DNA of 64,000 bases from Clostridium gelidum (GCF_019977655.1 NZ_AP024849.1:1266001-1330000), one strand, 5' to 3'. Positions 7,046 to 16,204 are shown, counted from the first letter of the stretch. Numbers and translations: made by a program. Notes: generated by a model not told the origin, from the sequence alone.

Positions 7046-7561
7046 ATGTTAAAATTCAAACTATATTATGATAAAGACGAAGAAGAAGATTGGCTTAAAA
7101 AAATGTCTTTAAGTGGATGGGCGTTCAAAAAATTCTACCTTGGATTTTATACTTTTGAACCATGTGAGCCAGGAGAATATAATTATCAGATAGATTTGCT
7201 TGATAATTGGAACGGTAACAATGCTGATTATGCATCTTTTATGGAGGATGCAGGGGTAGAAGTCATAAGTCAATGGTGGAGATGGGTATACTTGCAGAAA
7301 AAGATAGAAGACGGTCCTTTTGAAATGTATACAGATATGGAATCAAAAATAACTCAATACAGCAAGATTATGAAGTTTTTTAAAATATTTTTAGCTGTAG
7401 AAATCATTTGTTTTTTGATGGAGTTGATAGCAACAATTAAAACTGGTGAATTTGTTTTCGGAATATTTACGGTATTACTTGCAATTATATGTTTGGCAAT
7501 ATTAAAGATAGTTTGGAAATCCAAATGGAAAATTGAGCAATTAAAACATGAAGAATTGTAG
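7046..7561 (+). CDS. DUF2812 membrane protein
   Basis: The 171-residue protein has a soluble N-terminal half with the DUF2812 pattern (EEEDWLKKMSLSGWAFKKF, then QIDLLDN and WWRWVYLQKK). Two transmembrane helices follow at about residues 110-155 and the tail is basic. DUF2812 proteins are usually encoded directly after padR, as here, in a two-gene operon ended by the terminator at 7591. The molecular function of the family is not established. Confidence 0.9.
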   Translation: MLKFKLYYDKDEEEDWLKKMSLSGWAFKKFYLGFYTFEPCEPGEYNYQIDLLDNWNGNNADYASFMEDAGVEVISQWWRWVYLQKKIEDGPFEMYTDMESKITQYSKIMKFFKIFLAVEIICFLMELIATIKTGEFVFGIFTVLLAIICLAILKIVWKSKWKIEQLKHEEL

Positions 7562-7590
7562 GCGGTGATGATTCACCTCCTACAAGTATA

Positions 7591-7632
7591 TCTTCGGCAA
7601 TACTTTAATGTAAGTATTGTCGAAGATTTTTT
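7591..7632 (+). terminator. Intrinsic terminator of the padR-DUF2812 operon
   Basis: TCTTCGGCAATACTT pairs perfectly with AAGTATTGTCGAAGA across a 6-base loop with one G-T pair, followed by TTTTTT. The rest of the gap to 7894 shows no gene. Confidence 0.9.
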
Positions 7633-7894
7633 GAGTTATAAAGTAAATAGAGTATAGTGTGATAATTGTTACTACATTTTTTACTAAGAGAAATATTTAG
7701 AATTAGATCTGATGATATCACTAATTTGGAATTAGGCAGTTAAGGCTTTGATTAAGGAGCTAATGTGGTAGTAGTTTAGCAAGTAATTTACGTATTGAAA
7801 ATACTAATTGATTTGTAAAAGTGTTATAATTAAAATATATTAAGTAAATTATGGTATTATAAAGACAGATATATTTAGCAGGGAGAGACTTTAG

Positions 7895-9520
7895 ATGAGC
7901 ATAAGTCTAATATTAGTGGTTATATCCACAATTACAATTTTAGGATCTATTATATATGTGGGCACAAGAAAAAATAAAACTCAATTACATTATGTATATA
8001 TTTTGCTAATGTCAAGTGTGTTAGTGTGGTGTACAGGAGCAATAGGGGAAGTGACTACTAAAGATGTATATCATTTTAATTCATTTATACAAACATGCAA
8101 TTATTTTGGTATAGGATTAGTGTCAGTATTTATACTATTATTAGGAATAGTTTTTACTAATTCAAAAATAACAGTAACATGGAAATATGCACTACTATTC
8201 ATATTACCAATAGGGTCAGCAATAGCAGTTGCAACTAACGAAAGTCATCATTTATTCATGAAAGTATTTTGTATAATAATTAAAGATACGGTGATGGGGC
8301 CTTTAATGTGGGTTCATTATATTTATTGTTACGTATACATTGCAATAGGACTGGGATATTTAATAAAGCATGCAATAAATAATTTGGGAATTTTTTCAAA
8401 ACAAGCAATAACATTAATTGTAGGAATAGGTATATCATTGGTAGTCAATGTGTTAACATCATTTAGCATAGTACGTGGAGGGTGTTACTCAACAATACCA
8501 AGCATAGTCATATTGGTAATTCTAATAGGAATTGCAATATTAAAATTGGATATGTTTAACATTATGCCAATAGCATTGCAGAAGGTAGTAGACTATATAT
8601 CAGATGGATTTATAGTAATAGATGAAAATAGAAAAATTATAGATTTTAATAAAGCAGTTCAATTGTGGTGTAGTGGTAATACCGAAATAAGAAGAAGCCA
8701 AGATCTTAAAGAATTCATGAGTTCTTTAAAAATGGAAGAGTTGGATACTAAAAAATTGCTGAGTTATGGTAGAATGTCTTTAGAAAAGAAGGATTCAATT
8801 AGTTTTGACTCAGCTATAAATTTTAAAAATGGAGTACGTTATTTTAATATTGAAGTAACACCCATATTTAATAAAGCTAAATATTTAGGGACTTTAATAT
8901 TATTTAGAGATACAACAAAATATATGAAAAATTTACAAACAATAAAGGAATATCAGCTTTTACTTGAAAATAACTTAGAAAAAGTGACGATGGATAAGCA
9001 GGAATTGTTAATTAGAAGCGCTATTATGGAAAATATGTCCAAGGTGGATGCTTTGACAGATATGTATAACCATAGAACATTTCAAGAGTATTTTCATACA
9101 ATAGTAGGACAAGTCTCAAGGAATAATAGCACATTACAGTTAGCCATATTTGATATTGATGATTTCAAGAAAATAAATGATACTTTCGGTCATAGTGTTG
9201 GTGACATTATACTTAAAAGTATAGCAAGTAGAATAAAAACAATGGTTACAGCAGAGGACATAACTGCTAGGTATGGTGGAGAAGAGTTTGTAGTAATACT
9301 AACAAACAAAACCATGGAGCAATCACGAGTGTTACTAGAAGCAATAAGGAAAGCAATACAAGATGAAAAACATATAGAACTAAACAGGAATGTAACTGTA
9401 AGTATTGGTGTACATGAATATTATAAGGGTCAGCCAAAGGAAGAATCTTTTAATAAGGCTGATCAGGCTCTCTATGAAGCGAAACATAGTGGAAAAAATA
9501 GGATAGTTGTATCAACATAA
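7895..9520 (+). CDS. Membrane-bound diguanylate cyclase (7TM-PAS-GGDEF)
   Basis: The 541-residue protein makes c-di-GMP from two GTP. The first 220 residues form seven hydrophobic segments like the histidine-kinase N-terminal 7TM sensor domain. A PAS-like region follows (DGFIVIDENRKIIDFNKAVQ), then a short coiled coil, then the GGDEF domain with DIDDFKKINDTFGH and the active-site ARYGGEEF. The four residues five positions before GGEEF are TAED rather than RxxD, so the usual product-inhibition I-site appears to be absent. It is monocistronic; GGGAGAG precedes the ATG. Confidence 0.93.
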   Translation: MSISLILVVISTITILGSIIYVGTRKNKTQLHYVYILLMSSVLVWCTGAIGEVTTKDVYHFNSFIQTCNYFGIGLVSVFILLLGIVFTNSKITVTWKYALLFILPIGSAIAVATNESHHLFMKVFCIIIKDTVMGPLMWVHYIYCYVYIAIGLGYLIKHAINNLGIFSKQAITLIVGIGISLVVNVLTSFSIVRGGCYSTIPSIVILVILIGIAILKLDMFNIMPIALQKVVDYISDGFIVIDENRKIIDFNKAVQLWCSGNTEIRRSQDLKEFMSSLKMEELDTKKLLSYGRMSLEKKDSISFDSAINFKNGVRYFNIEVTPIFNKAKYLGTLILFRDTTKYMKNLQTIKEYQLLLENNLEKVTMDKQELLIRSAIMENMSKVDALTDMYNHRTFQEYFHTIVGQVSRNNSTLQLAIFDIDDFKKINDTFGHSVGDIILKSIASRIKTMVTAEDITARYGGEEFVVILTNKTMEQSRVLLEAIRKAIQDEKHIELNRNVTVSIGVHEYYKGQPKEESFNKADQALYEAKHSGKNRIVVST

Positions 9521-9712
9521 ACATAGAATTTCAGTATTTAATCAAGTGGGATAAATAAGTAATTAAAAGAAGAAATTCACGTTGAATTAATTTATAAGAA
9601 GATATTAGATCTTGCAAGATGTAGTATCTTTTTTCTTTGTGGACTTTTTGATAGGGCTTAATGATAACTTTGTTGAGCTCTAGAGAAATACTTTTAATTA
9701 TAATAAGGTAAA

Positions 9713-9751
9713 GCACCTAAAATGTTAAATATATATAACAATTTGAGGTGC
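9713..9751 (-). terminator. Hairpin downstream of the MFS gene
   Basis: GCACCTAAAATGTTA pairs with TAACAATTTGAGGTGC across an AT-rich loop; it lies 23 bases past the MFS stop in the minus direction with only a short T-tract. The surrounding 9521-9774 gap shows no gene. Confidence 0.55.
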
Positions 9752-9774
9752 CCAAATAAAAACCGGATGTTTTA

Positions 9775-11010
9775 TTACTGTGCGGAATCTATTTTATTAT
9801 GAACTGAAGTATTAAATATTAATGAAGTTAGTATAGCTCCTATGAGAAAAAGCAGTCCTGCTGCAATGTAAAGAGCAGTTAATGAAAACTGACCTTTAAG
9901 CCAACCTGTAAGGGACATAGTAATGACCATGAAACCCATAAACATAGGATTTAATACTCCGTTTACTCTTCCTACAAATTCTGACCTTGTCAGTTGTAGA
10001 ATTAGTGTATTAATACCAATCTGAATACAAGGCATAAAAAATCCATTAAAAAATTCAAACAAAAGAACCATAACCCAGCTTGAGGACAATCCCAGTCCAA
10101 CCATGGAAATAGCATTTACAACTAGTCCTATTGCAAGGAGTTTTTGAGGTTTTACCTTCTTCGCTATGGTCATAATTAGGCCGCCACCAATAAACATGGC
10201 TGCTCCATTAACCATAAATAGTAATTGAAGGTTTTCCTTAGGAAGACCTAGTCTTTCAACAATTATGAAAACTCCAAGTGGCTGTATAATCCCAACAGCA
10301 AGGCCTGCTGCTGCAAAAACAGAGCCTAGTATAGTGAGAGCCTTTTCCTGCCAAACATAGTTGAAACCCTCTTTTAATTCTTCAAAGAAGTTAGTTGTAA
10401 TATTTTCTCTTTCAATTATCTGATCAGCTGGTAGCAGCGTTAATACTGAAGCTGAGAGAAGGAAAGCTATTCCCATGATTGCTATAGCAATGTTTATTCC
10501 AAACTTTTGAAATACGATGGTACCTAAAGCTGGACCTATAATCATAAAAATAGACATAACAGTTTGGAAAATAGCCATTCCTGTTTGCATATATTCCTCT
10601 GGAACATGAATCTTAAATAATTTCATGGCAGAAGGCTGAGAAAATTGAGATAGAATTGATGAAACAAAGGTCACAAAAAATACACCTTGCCAGGTTCCAA
10701 ATATTATTGTAAGCAAAACTGCAAAAACCGAAATGGCACTTAATAAATCACACCAAACCATAGTACGCTTAGGACGCCATCTATCTGCAAAAGTTCCTCC
10801 TATAAATGAGAATATGAATATAGGTGCAAATTCAGCAACTGAAATTAAAGAAACTGCAATTGGATTGTTATTTGTTTTATCCATTACATATAACAATATA
10901 GCAAAGTTACGGACCCATATTCCTATTTGTAAAAAAATAGAAGAAGCCATAATTACTCGAACAAATCGATTCCGAAAAAATGAAGACATTGACATTGAAG
11001 ATTCTGTCAT
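9775..11010 (-). CDS. Major facilitator superfamily exporter (MFS_3 / macrolide-efflux-like)
   Basis: The 411-residue protein has twelve predicted transmembrane helices and the MFS loop 2-3 motif GGTFADRWRPKRTM. The overall pattern resembles EntS/Mef-type drug or siderophore exporters (PF05977-like), with a poorly conserved hydrophilic loop around residues 195-215. It would use proton motive force to export a small hydrophobic compound; the substrate cannot be read from sequence. GAGGAG lies seven bases before the ATG. The gene stands alone. Confidence 0.88.
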   Translation of the reverse strand: MTESSMSMSSFFRNRFVRVIMASSIFLQIGIWVRNFAILLYVMDKTNNNPIAVSLISVAEFAPIFIFSFIGGTFADRWRPKRTMVWCDLLSAISVFAVLLTIIFGTWQGVFFVTFVSSILSQFSQPSAMKLFKIHVPEEYMQTGMAIFQTVMSIFMIIGPALGTIVFQKFGINIAIAIMGIAFLLSASVLTLLPADQIIERENITTNFFEELKEGFNYVWQEKALTILGSVFAAAGLAVGIIQPLGVFIIVERLGLPKENLQLLFMVNGAAMFIGGGLIMTIAKKVKPQKLLAIGLVVNAISMVGLGLSSSWVMVLLFEFFNGFFMPCIQIGINTLILQLTRSEFVGRVNGVLNPMFMGFMVITMSLTGWLKGQFSLTALYIAAGLLFLIGAILTSLIFNTSVHNKIDSAQ

Positions 11011-11112
11011 AAAATTACTCCTCTTTTAATTCATAAAATTTATATTAAATATTTCATTATACTACTATATCATAAATTAAAATTTCATCAAGTTAAGATA
11101 TTCAATTTATTT

Positions 11113-11502
11113 TTGAAAAATTCCATAGAAGGTCAAAGTGGATTATATATTTATGATGTAGATAACAAGAAATTTCATAATGTAATTTCACATGGTTCAT
11201 CGATTTGGGTATCACCAGATAAGACAAAGGTGATTTATACGCAAGGAGAAGTTGAGAATAATAAAAAACAGTTAAATTTATATGCTGCTAAAATTAATGG
11301 TAATAGCTTAACAAGTAAGATATGTATATACAAAGATATTCATTTTTCAGGTTCAACAAATATTTCAGGGGCAATTAATAATGCTGTTCAGTGGAGCGGA
11401 GACAGTAAAAAAATATTATTTTTCTCGGGTAATGATGAAAATTTAGAAAATAATTTTATGTTTATGGATAAAAATGAGGTTAATATTATTACATTTAAAT
11501 AG
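11113..11502 (+). pseudogene. Beta-propeller-type (TolB/WD40-like) protein fragment
   Basis: The 129-residue frame contains repeating beta blades such as SGLYIYDVDNKKF, SIWVSPDKTKVIYTQ and AVQWSGDSKKILFFSG, typical of TolB-like propellers. It opens at a TTG without a ribosome binding site and lacks any signal sequence, so it looks like the C-terminal end of a longer secreted or membrane-anchored protein whose 5' part is gone. It could still be a small gene using a weak start. Confidence 0.5.
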
Positions 11503-11518
11503 AATACAATAAGTTTTG

Positions 11519-11555
11519 TGTCCCCTTAGATTTTTAATTTAAAGGGACTTTCTTT
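11519..11555 (+). terminator. Intrinsic terminator
   Basis: GTCCCCTTAGATT pairs with AATTTAAAGGGAC (one mismatch), followed by TTTCTTT. It ends the transcript of the propeller fragment. Confidence 0.75.
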
Positions 11556-11636
11556 ATGTATGCTAAGCCATATTTAATGTAATAATTTAAATGGGGGGTT
11601 AAAGGTAAAGGTCGTGATTCACAAATCTTCATTCTG

Positions 11637-12203
11637 TTAAGTGTTAGAACATTTCAAAACATAAGCAGGTGGCATGTTAAAAAGTACTTTTTCTAGACTT
11701 ATATCTTTGAAATAGCTAGCAATGTATTCCTTTTTTAATAGAGTGTACTGAAATGTTATAAATAAACCATTCTTTTTTAGTATATTTCCAGTTTTATTTA
11801 AAATCCTATTTGAAACACTTTTTGGAAGACTAGCAAAGGGCAAACCTGAAATTACATAATCTACTTTTTTTATATCATATTTCACTAAATATTGATCTAC
11901 ATTTTCAGCAGAATCATTTATTATTATAACATTATCATTTTCATTATATTTATCTTCCAGTTGTTTGCAAAATTCTTCATTACTTTCTACTAATAATAAT
12001 ATTAGATCCTTCGTTTTTCTTTTCACAAGCTTGTCCGTAAAAACCCCAGTTCCAGGTCCATACTCAACTATACATTTTGCATTTTGAAAATCAATACCTT
12101 CAACCATTTTCTCAGCAAGTTTTTCTGAACTAGGTGCTATAGCTCCTACCTTCCTTGGTGATTTTATGTATTCAAATAAAAATTTAGTAAACTTCATATT
12201 CAT
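11637..12203 (-). CDS. Class I SAM-dependent methyltransferase (phospholipid N-methyltransferase-like)
   Basis: The 188-residue protein has the N-terminal signature FLFEYIKSPRKVGAIAPSS of the PmtA-like group and the SAM-binding motif I IVEYGPGTGVFT (about residues 48-59). A motif IV-like ISGLPFASLP follows. These resemble Rossmann-fold methyltransferases acting on phospholipid head groups or similar membrane substrates. The start at 12203 follows AAGGAGAT at good spacing; the upstream 10 codons of the frame overlap that site. It is probably co-transcribed with the TVP38 gene 71 bases upstream, which supports a membrane-lipid role. Confidence 0.82.
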   Translation of the reverse strand: MNMKFTKFLFEYIKSPRKVGAIAPSSEKLAEKMVEGIDFQNAKCIVEYGPGTGVFTDKLVKRKTKDLILLLVESNEEFCKQLEDKYNENDNVIIINDSAENVDQYLVKYDIKKVDYVISGLPFASLPKSVSNRILNKTGNILKKNGLFITFQYTLLKKEYIASYFKDISLEKVLFNMPPAYVLKCSNT

Positions 12204-12274
12204 ATTAAAATATCTCCTTTTAATTATAATCATAAAAATTTGACAATGTTCAATTCGTAAAAATCAATTTAATT

Positions 12275-12904
12275 TTATTCGCTGATTTGATTATTCCATT
12301 TCTTAAAATTAAAATAGCTAAGTACAAGGATAACTATAAGCGTAACAATAAATACATATATAGAATATTTTACACTTATTCCTAAGAATGTATATAGAAG
12401 AATTATAGGTGTATCAGCTAAAAATATTGTTAAAACATATTTCTTGAAACTGATTCCAGTTAAAGAAGAAAAGAAACAAACAACATCTGAGGGAACTACA
12501 GGCGAAGAAACTCCTAATGCTAATATTTGAACAGTGTTCTTTTCAATAACATTGTATATCTTAGGATATTTAGCTATCATCTTATTTTGATAGTTCATAC
12601 TCAATGTAAGCTTTGTAAAGAAAAACAATAAAATTTCACTTAATAAATTAGCTATTGTAGCTAAAACAAATGCTTCTAAAGGACTAAATAACAGACATCC
12701 AATAATAATAAAAACAGTACAGGGAATAAGTGTAATAGTTCTTAAAGATGCAATTATAAGAAACAATAATACGCTATATTGTGGATAAATCTTTAAAAAA
12801 TTTATAATTTTATAAGTTCCATTATTATATAATTGATACTTGAAAAATATAAATAAAATTGATACCCAAAATACAAAAATAATAATTTTAAATAGTTTAT
12901 TCAT
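12275..12904 (-). CDS. TVP38/TMEM64 (DedA-like) membrane protein
   Basis: The 209-residue integral membrane protein has an N-terminal helix, then the VTT-domain pattern SLRTITLIPCTVFIIIGCLL and the second half SSPVVPSDVVCFFSSLTGIS with the characteristic proline and FF..G residues, and five or six membrane segments overall. Members are implicated in lipid scrambling or undecaprenyl-phosphate recycling, but the exact role here is unknown. AGAGGTG precedes the ATG. It heads a likely two-gene operon with the methyltransferase. Confidence 0.88.
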   Translation of the reverse strand: MNKLFKIIIFVFWVSILFIFFKYQLYNNGTYKIINFLKIYPQYSVLLFLIIASLRTITLIPCTVFIIIGCLLFSPLEAFVLATIANLLSEILLFFFTKLTLSMNYQNKMIAKYPKIYNVIEKNTVQILALGVSSPVVPSDVVCFFSSLTGISFKKYVLTIFLADTPIILLYTFLGISVKYSIYVFIVTLIVILVLSYFNFKKWNNQISE

Positions 12905-13147
12905 TATACACCTCTACTTTATATAGTTATATAGTAAAATGGAAAAAGTAAACCATTATTTAGAACACTTTACTTAATCTATGAATTTATTATATAAATT
13001 AAATGTTAAATATAAGTTATGAAAAATCTTAAGAATTCTTAATAATTTTTTAATCATACTACCTAGAGCAAATTCCAAGACAAGTTTTTTATTGAAGTGT
13101 TTTTTATTTTTCAATCGTTATATTAAATGTAAGGGTAAAAATAAGGG

Positions 13148-13660
13148 GTGATAATTATTGAAAAAGAACAATTTGCAAGTTATATAAAACAATATGAACG
13201 ATTAATTATCACTATTTGTCTATCCTTTACCAAAAATTACTTTGATGCTGAAGATTTGGCGCAGCAAACTTTTTTAGCTGCATATCAAAACTGTGAAAGC
13301 TTTGATGGTAATAACCTTAAGGCTTGGCTTACTACAATTGCTGCAAATAAGTGCAGGGACTACATTAAGAGTAAAGCAAGGACAACAGTTAGTTTATCGG
13401 ACGAGCAGTATGAAGGTTTGAAGGATGATGGAGATTCACCAGAGGAGACAGTAGTGAAAAAGAACACTATGGAGCGAATACAAAGTGTATGTAATAAGCT
13501 AAAAGAACCTTACAGAACTGTAGCTATAAGCTATTTTTGCAAAGATATTAAACTTTCAAATTTGGCAAAGGAAACGGGACAGAACATTAAAACTTTGGAA
13601 ACGCAACTTTATAGGTCAAAAAAATTATTAAAGGATTTATGGAAGGAGGAGTTTATGTGA
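13148..13660 (+). CDS. ECF-type RNA polymerase sigma factor
   Basis: The 170-residue protein has sigma region 2 (DAEDLAQQTFLAAYQNCESF, then LKAWLTTIAANKCRDYIKSK) and region 4 (LKEPYRTVAISYFCKDIKLS, then LAKETGQNIKTLETQLYRSK). I use the GTG at 13148, although AAGGG upstream is somewhat far (12 bases). The stop overlaps the GTG of the next gene. That product carries a zinc anti-sigma motif, so the pair is a sigma/anti-sigma switch. Two small membrane proteins follow in the same operon and are its likely cargo or sensors. Confidence 0.93.
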   Translation: MIIIEKEQFASYIKQYERLIITICLSFTKNYFDAEDLAQQTFLAAYQNCESFDGNNLKAWLTTIAANKCRDYIKSKARTTVSLSDEQYEGLKDDGDSPEETVVKKNTMERIQSVCNKLKEPYRTVAISYFCKDIKLSNLAKETGQNIKTLETQLYRSKKLLKDLWKEEFM

Positions 13661-14109
13661 AGGGTACATTATTTAATAAAGAAGGACATTTAGCTGAAGA
13701 GACATTAAAGGCGCTAAAATTTGATATTTTAATAGATGAGGAATTGATTTGTGTACTTACGCATATTAGTGATTGTCAAAAGTGTGCAGGTAGCTTTGCA
13801 GACAGTTTTGAGGATGATGAACTTACTGACGCTCCTTTAGGTTTTGAAGAGAAAGTACAAATTAAAATAAAAGGCACGAAACAAAGTAATATTCAATTTA
13901 GTGTTTACTGTGTTAAAGTTGCAGTTGCAGCTAGCATAGCATTAATGATGGTTTTTTCAAATGGATTAAATTCTCTAGCGAGTACAAAAACAAACTATGT
14001 AAAACCACTAGATTTAAGCATTGTAAATTCAGTTAATGCAAATCTTAATACCTTTTCTCAAAAAATAATTAAATTGGAGGTTTTCAATAATGATAAGGAA
14101 AAAAAGTAA
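13657..14109 (+). CDS. Zinc-type anti-sigma factor, membrane anchored
   Basis: The 150-residue protein contains HISDCQKCAG, matching the H-x3-C-x2-C zinc anti-sigma (ZAS) motif. A single hydrophobic helix follows at about residues 82-102 (VAVAASIALMMVFSNGL), then a short extracytoplasmic tail. The GTG at 13657 is preferred over an ATG at 13639 because GGAGGAG lies just upstream of it; it overlaps the sigma gene stop. It should hold the ECF sigma inactive until an envelope signal releases it. Confidence 0.85.
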   Translation: MKGTLFNKEGHLAEETLKALKFDILIDEELICVLTHISDCQKCAGSFADSFEDDELTDAPLGFEEKVQIKIKGTKQSNIQFSVYCVKVAVAASIALMMVFSNGLNSLASTKTNYVKPLDLSIVNSVNANLNTFSQKIIKLEVFNNDKEKK

Positions 14110-14614
14110 ATTTTTGACTTTTGTTTTTTCAATGTTACCTGGTGCAGGGCATATGTATATGGGATTTATGAAGATAGGAGTATCTTTTATGTCTGTGTTT
14201 TTCTTTTTAATATTTCTTTCTACTTGGCTTGATATAGGACCATTGTTATTTATAGCACCACTTATTTGGTTTTATTCGTTTTTCGATTGTACAAATAGAG
14301 CAAGTTTAGATGATGATAAGCTTTTACTTTTAGAAGATAAGTATCTATTTTCTATTGATAAGTTAGTGAAATTAGATAAAGAGGTATTTGAGAAACGTAG
14401 ATTAGCTACAGGTGTATTATTATTGTTTTTTGGCATTTATTTGTTATCAGAAAATATAATGAATGTTATACACCGATATATTCCATATGAAATTTATGAA
14501 GTTATATATTATTGTACAAGACAGGTTCCTCAATTAATTATAGGAATAGCAATAGTTGTAATTGGTGTAAAGCTTATTCAAGGAAAGAAAAAGGAGTACG
14601 AAATAGATGATTAA
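14090..14614 (+). CDS. Membrane protein with a TM2-like domain
   Basis: The 174-residue protein begins with a short basic leader and SMLPGAGHMYMGF, the glycine-rich turn typical of TM2-domain proteins. Two membrane helices follow, then a soluble middle (about residues 70-105), then two more helices. The start overlaps the anti-sigma gene end by 20 bases in another frame and has GGAGG. Position in the ECF operon suggests a role in envelope-stress sensing or response; the function is not known. Confidence 0.75.
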   Translation: MIRKKSKFLTFVFSMLPGAGHMYMGFMKIGVSFMSVFFFLIFLSTWLDIGPLLFIAPLIWFYSFFDCTNRASLDDDKLLLLEDKYLFSIDKLVKLDKEVFEKRRLATGVLLLFFGIYLLSENIMNVIHRYIPYEIYEVIYYCTRQVPQLIIGIAIVVIGVKLIQGKKKEYEIDD

Positions 14615-14912
14615 GGGACGTAGAGTAGGTACATTAACAGCAGGAATTGTTTTAGTTATGTTTGGAATAATGTTCTTACTTAGATTAATTACAACGAGTA
14701 TTAATATTCTTCTAATCGCATCTCTATGGCCTCTTATCTTAGTGAGTGTAGGAATAGAAATTATTATAGCATGCATAATAAACAAAGAAGAAAAAATGCA
14801 ATATGATTTTAGTGCAATAATATTAGTTATTATTTTAGTATTCTTTGCTATGGGTATGGGGGGAGTAGAATTTATAATTACTCATTTGTCAGAGCTTAAA
14901 GGAAGAATTTAA
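14607..14912 (+). CDS. Small membrane protein, LiaF/DUF5668-like
   Basis: The 101-residue protein consists of four hydrophobic segments arranged like the LiaF/DUF5668 N-terminal region (RRVGTLTAGIVLVMFGIMFL, then LWPLILVSVGIEIII). It overlaps the previous gene by eight bases and has AAAGGAG, so it is translationally coupled. It closes the ECF operon before the terminator at 14931. LiaF-type domains are linked to cell-envelope stress, consistent with its partners. Confidence 0.75.
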   Translation: MIKGRRVGTLTAGIVLVMFGIMFLLRLITTSINILLIASLWPLILVSVGIEIIIACIINKEEKMQYDFSAIILVIILVFFAMGMGGVEFIITHLSELKGRI

Positions 14913-14930
14913 TTAAGAATAAAATTTACA

Positions 14931-14960
14931 TGTAATGTGTAAATTTTATTTGGCACAATA
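14931..14960 (+). terminator. Intrinsic terminator of the ECF operon
   Basis: AAAATTTACA and TGTAAATTTT are perfect 10-bp arms around a 7-base loop, followed by ATTT. Confidence 0.7.
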
Positions 14961-14970
14961 TTGACACATT

Positions 14971-14998
14971 TATCCTGTAATATATAATATAAGCAAAA
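14971..14998 (+). promoter_or_regulatory. Promoter of the SH3b/lysozyme-like gene
   Basis: TTGACA at 14971-14976 and TATAAT at 14993-14998 with a 16-base spacer; both hexamers are perfect consensus and lie about 35 bases before the ATG. Confidence 0.8.
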
Positions 14999-15032
14999 CT
15001 AATAAATAAATTATAATATGAGGTGGATTTAG

Positions 15033-16082
15033 ATGAATAGTAAGAAAAAAGTATTATTAAGTTTACTGATTATATCAATTGTTGCAAGTAACATTTCATT
15101 TTTGGAAATTAGTGCAAGTGCAGCAACAGTAGATAAAAGTGAAGCTCAAAAATATACGGTTAATAATAAAAAAGCATATGTGTATAATCCAGAGCTTGAA
15201 ACTGATCTAAAAGTAAGAGCAGTTCCTGACCTAAATGGAGATATCCAAGGATATTTATATAATTATGACAATGTTGAAATTTTGGACACCGTAAATACTA
15301 ATGGTACTGTGTGGGATAAAATTACATATAATAATAACATAGCATATGTATCCGATGCATATGTACAACAGTATACTTCTCCAACAGGTGGTGTAGTCAA
15401 TGTTGCAAGAAATATAAGTAAGCAATTTGAAGTTGGAGATTCTACTCAAATCGCAGGAAATTTTGATGGACAAGGCTTATCTTTGGGATATTTTCAATGG
15501 TGTGTAGGTCAAGGTACGTTGCAACCACTGCTTAATAGAATGGATAGAGAATATAATGCTGAAATGAAAAGTATTTTCGGAACAAACTATGATAGCATTC
15601 ATAACATGATACTTGATACAAAAGAAAATCAACTAAAATGGGCTAAAACTATTAATACTTCAACAAATACAATTGCTCAACCTTGGGAATCACAGTTTGT
15701 TAGTTTATATAATAATCAGCACTTTATAAATATTGAAAGTGATGCTGAATCTTATTATATTGGACAAGCAATGCTTATTTGTGATAAGTACAATTTAAAA
15801 ACAGTAAGAGGATTTTCACTTGCTTTTGATATTATTGTACAAAATGGAAGTATAAGCTCAGAAGCAGCAAAAAATATTGATACTGCCCTTAAGAAAAATC
15901 CTAATATGATTGAAAGAGATCTACTTAAGGTTATTGCAAATGCTATAGCAGATACTTCAACTAATAATGCTGAAGATATTCGTTCAAGAAAAATGGCTAT
16001 AGTTAATGGAAATGGGACTGTTCACAGTTCGATGTTTTATTTAGATAAGAATTATGGATTAAGCGATAACAACTGGAGATAA
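15033..16082 (+). CDS. Secreted protein with SH3b domain and lysozyme-like domain
   Basis: The 349-residue protein has a clear signal peptide (about residues 1-31, ending SASAA). A bacterial SH3 domain follows at about 45-112 (LKVRAVPDLNGDIQGYLYNY, then WDKITYNNNIAYVSDAYV). The C-terminal domain of about 220 residues starts ARNISKQFEVGD and contains GNFDGQGLSLGYFQWCVGQG, a motif seen in lysozyme-fold (GH46/GH19-like) domains of endolysin-like proteins. It probably cuts or binds the cell wall outside the cell. The catalytic residues are not certain. It has its own strong promoter and terminator. Confidence 0.75.
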   Translation: MNSKKKVLLSLLIISIVASNISFLEISASAATVDKSEAQKYTVNNKKAYVYNPELETDLKVRAVPDLNGDIQGYLYNYDNVEILDTVNTNGTVWDKITYNNNIAYVSDAYVQQYTSPTGGVVNVARNISKQFEVGDSTQIAGNFDGQGLSLGYFQWCVGQGTLQPLLNRMDREYNAEMKSIFGTNYDSIHNMILDTKENQLKWAKTINTSTNTIAQPWESQFVSLYNNQHFINIESDAESYYIGQAMLICDKYNLKTVRGFSLAFDIIVQNGSISSEAAKNIDTALKKNPNMIERDLLKVIANAIADTSTNNAEDIRSRKMAIVNGNGTVHSSMFYLDKNYGLSDNNWR

Positions 16083-16098
16083 AAAAATGAGTATGGAA

Positions 16099-16140
16099 CG
16101 CTGTGGATTAAGAGAAAACTTGATCCACAGCGTTTTTTTG
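16099..16140 (+). terminator. Strong intrinsic terminator
   Basis: AACGCTGTGGAT pairs with ATCCACAGCGTT, followed by a run of seven T. Confidence 0.93.
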
Positions 16141-16204
16141 AGCTAATATTCCTTGTAATATCTCAGTTTAAACTAATGAGATAAAAATAAATTCAAAAAA
16201 TTTA

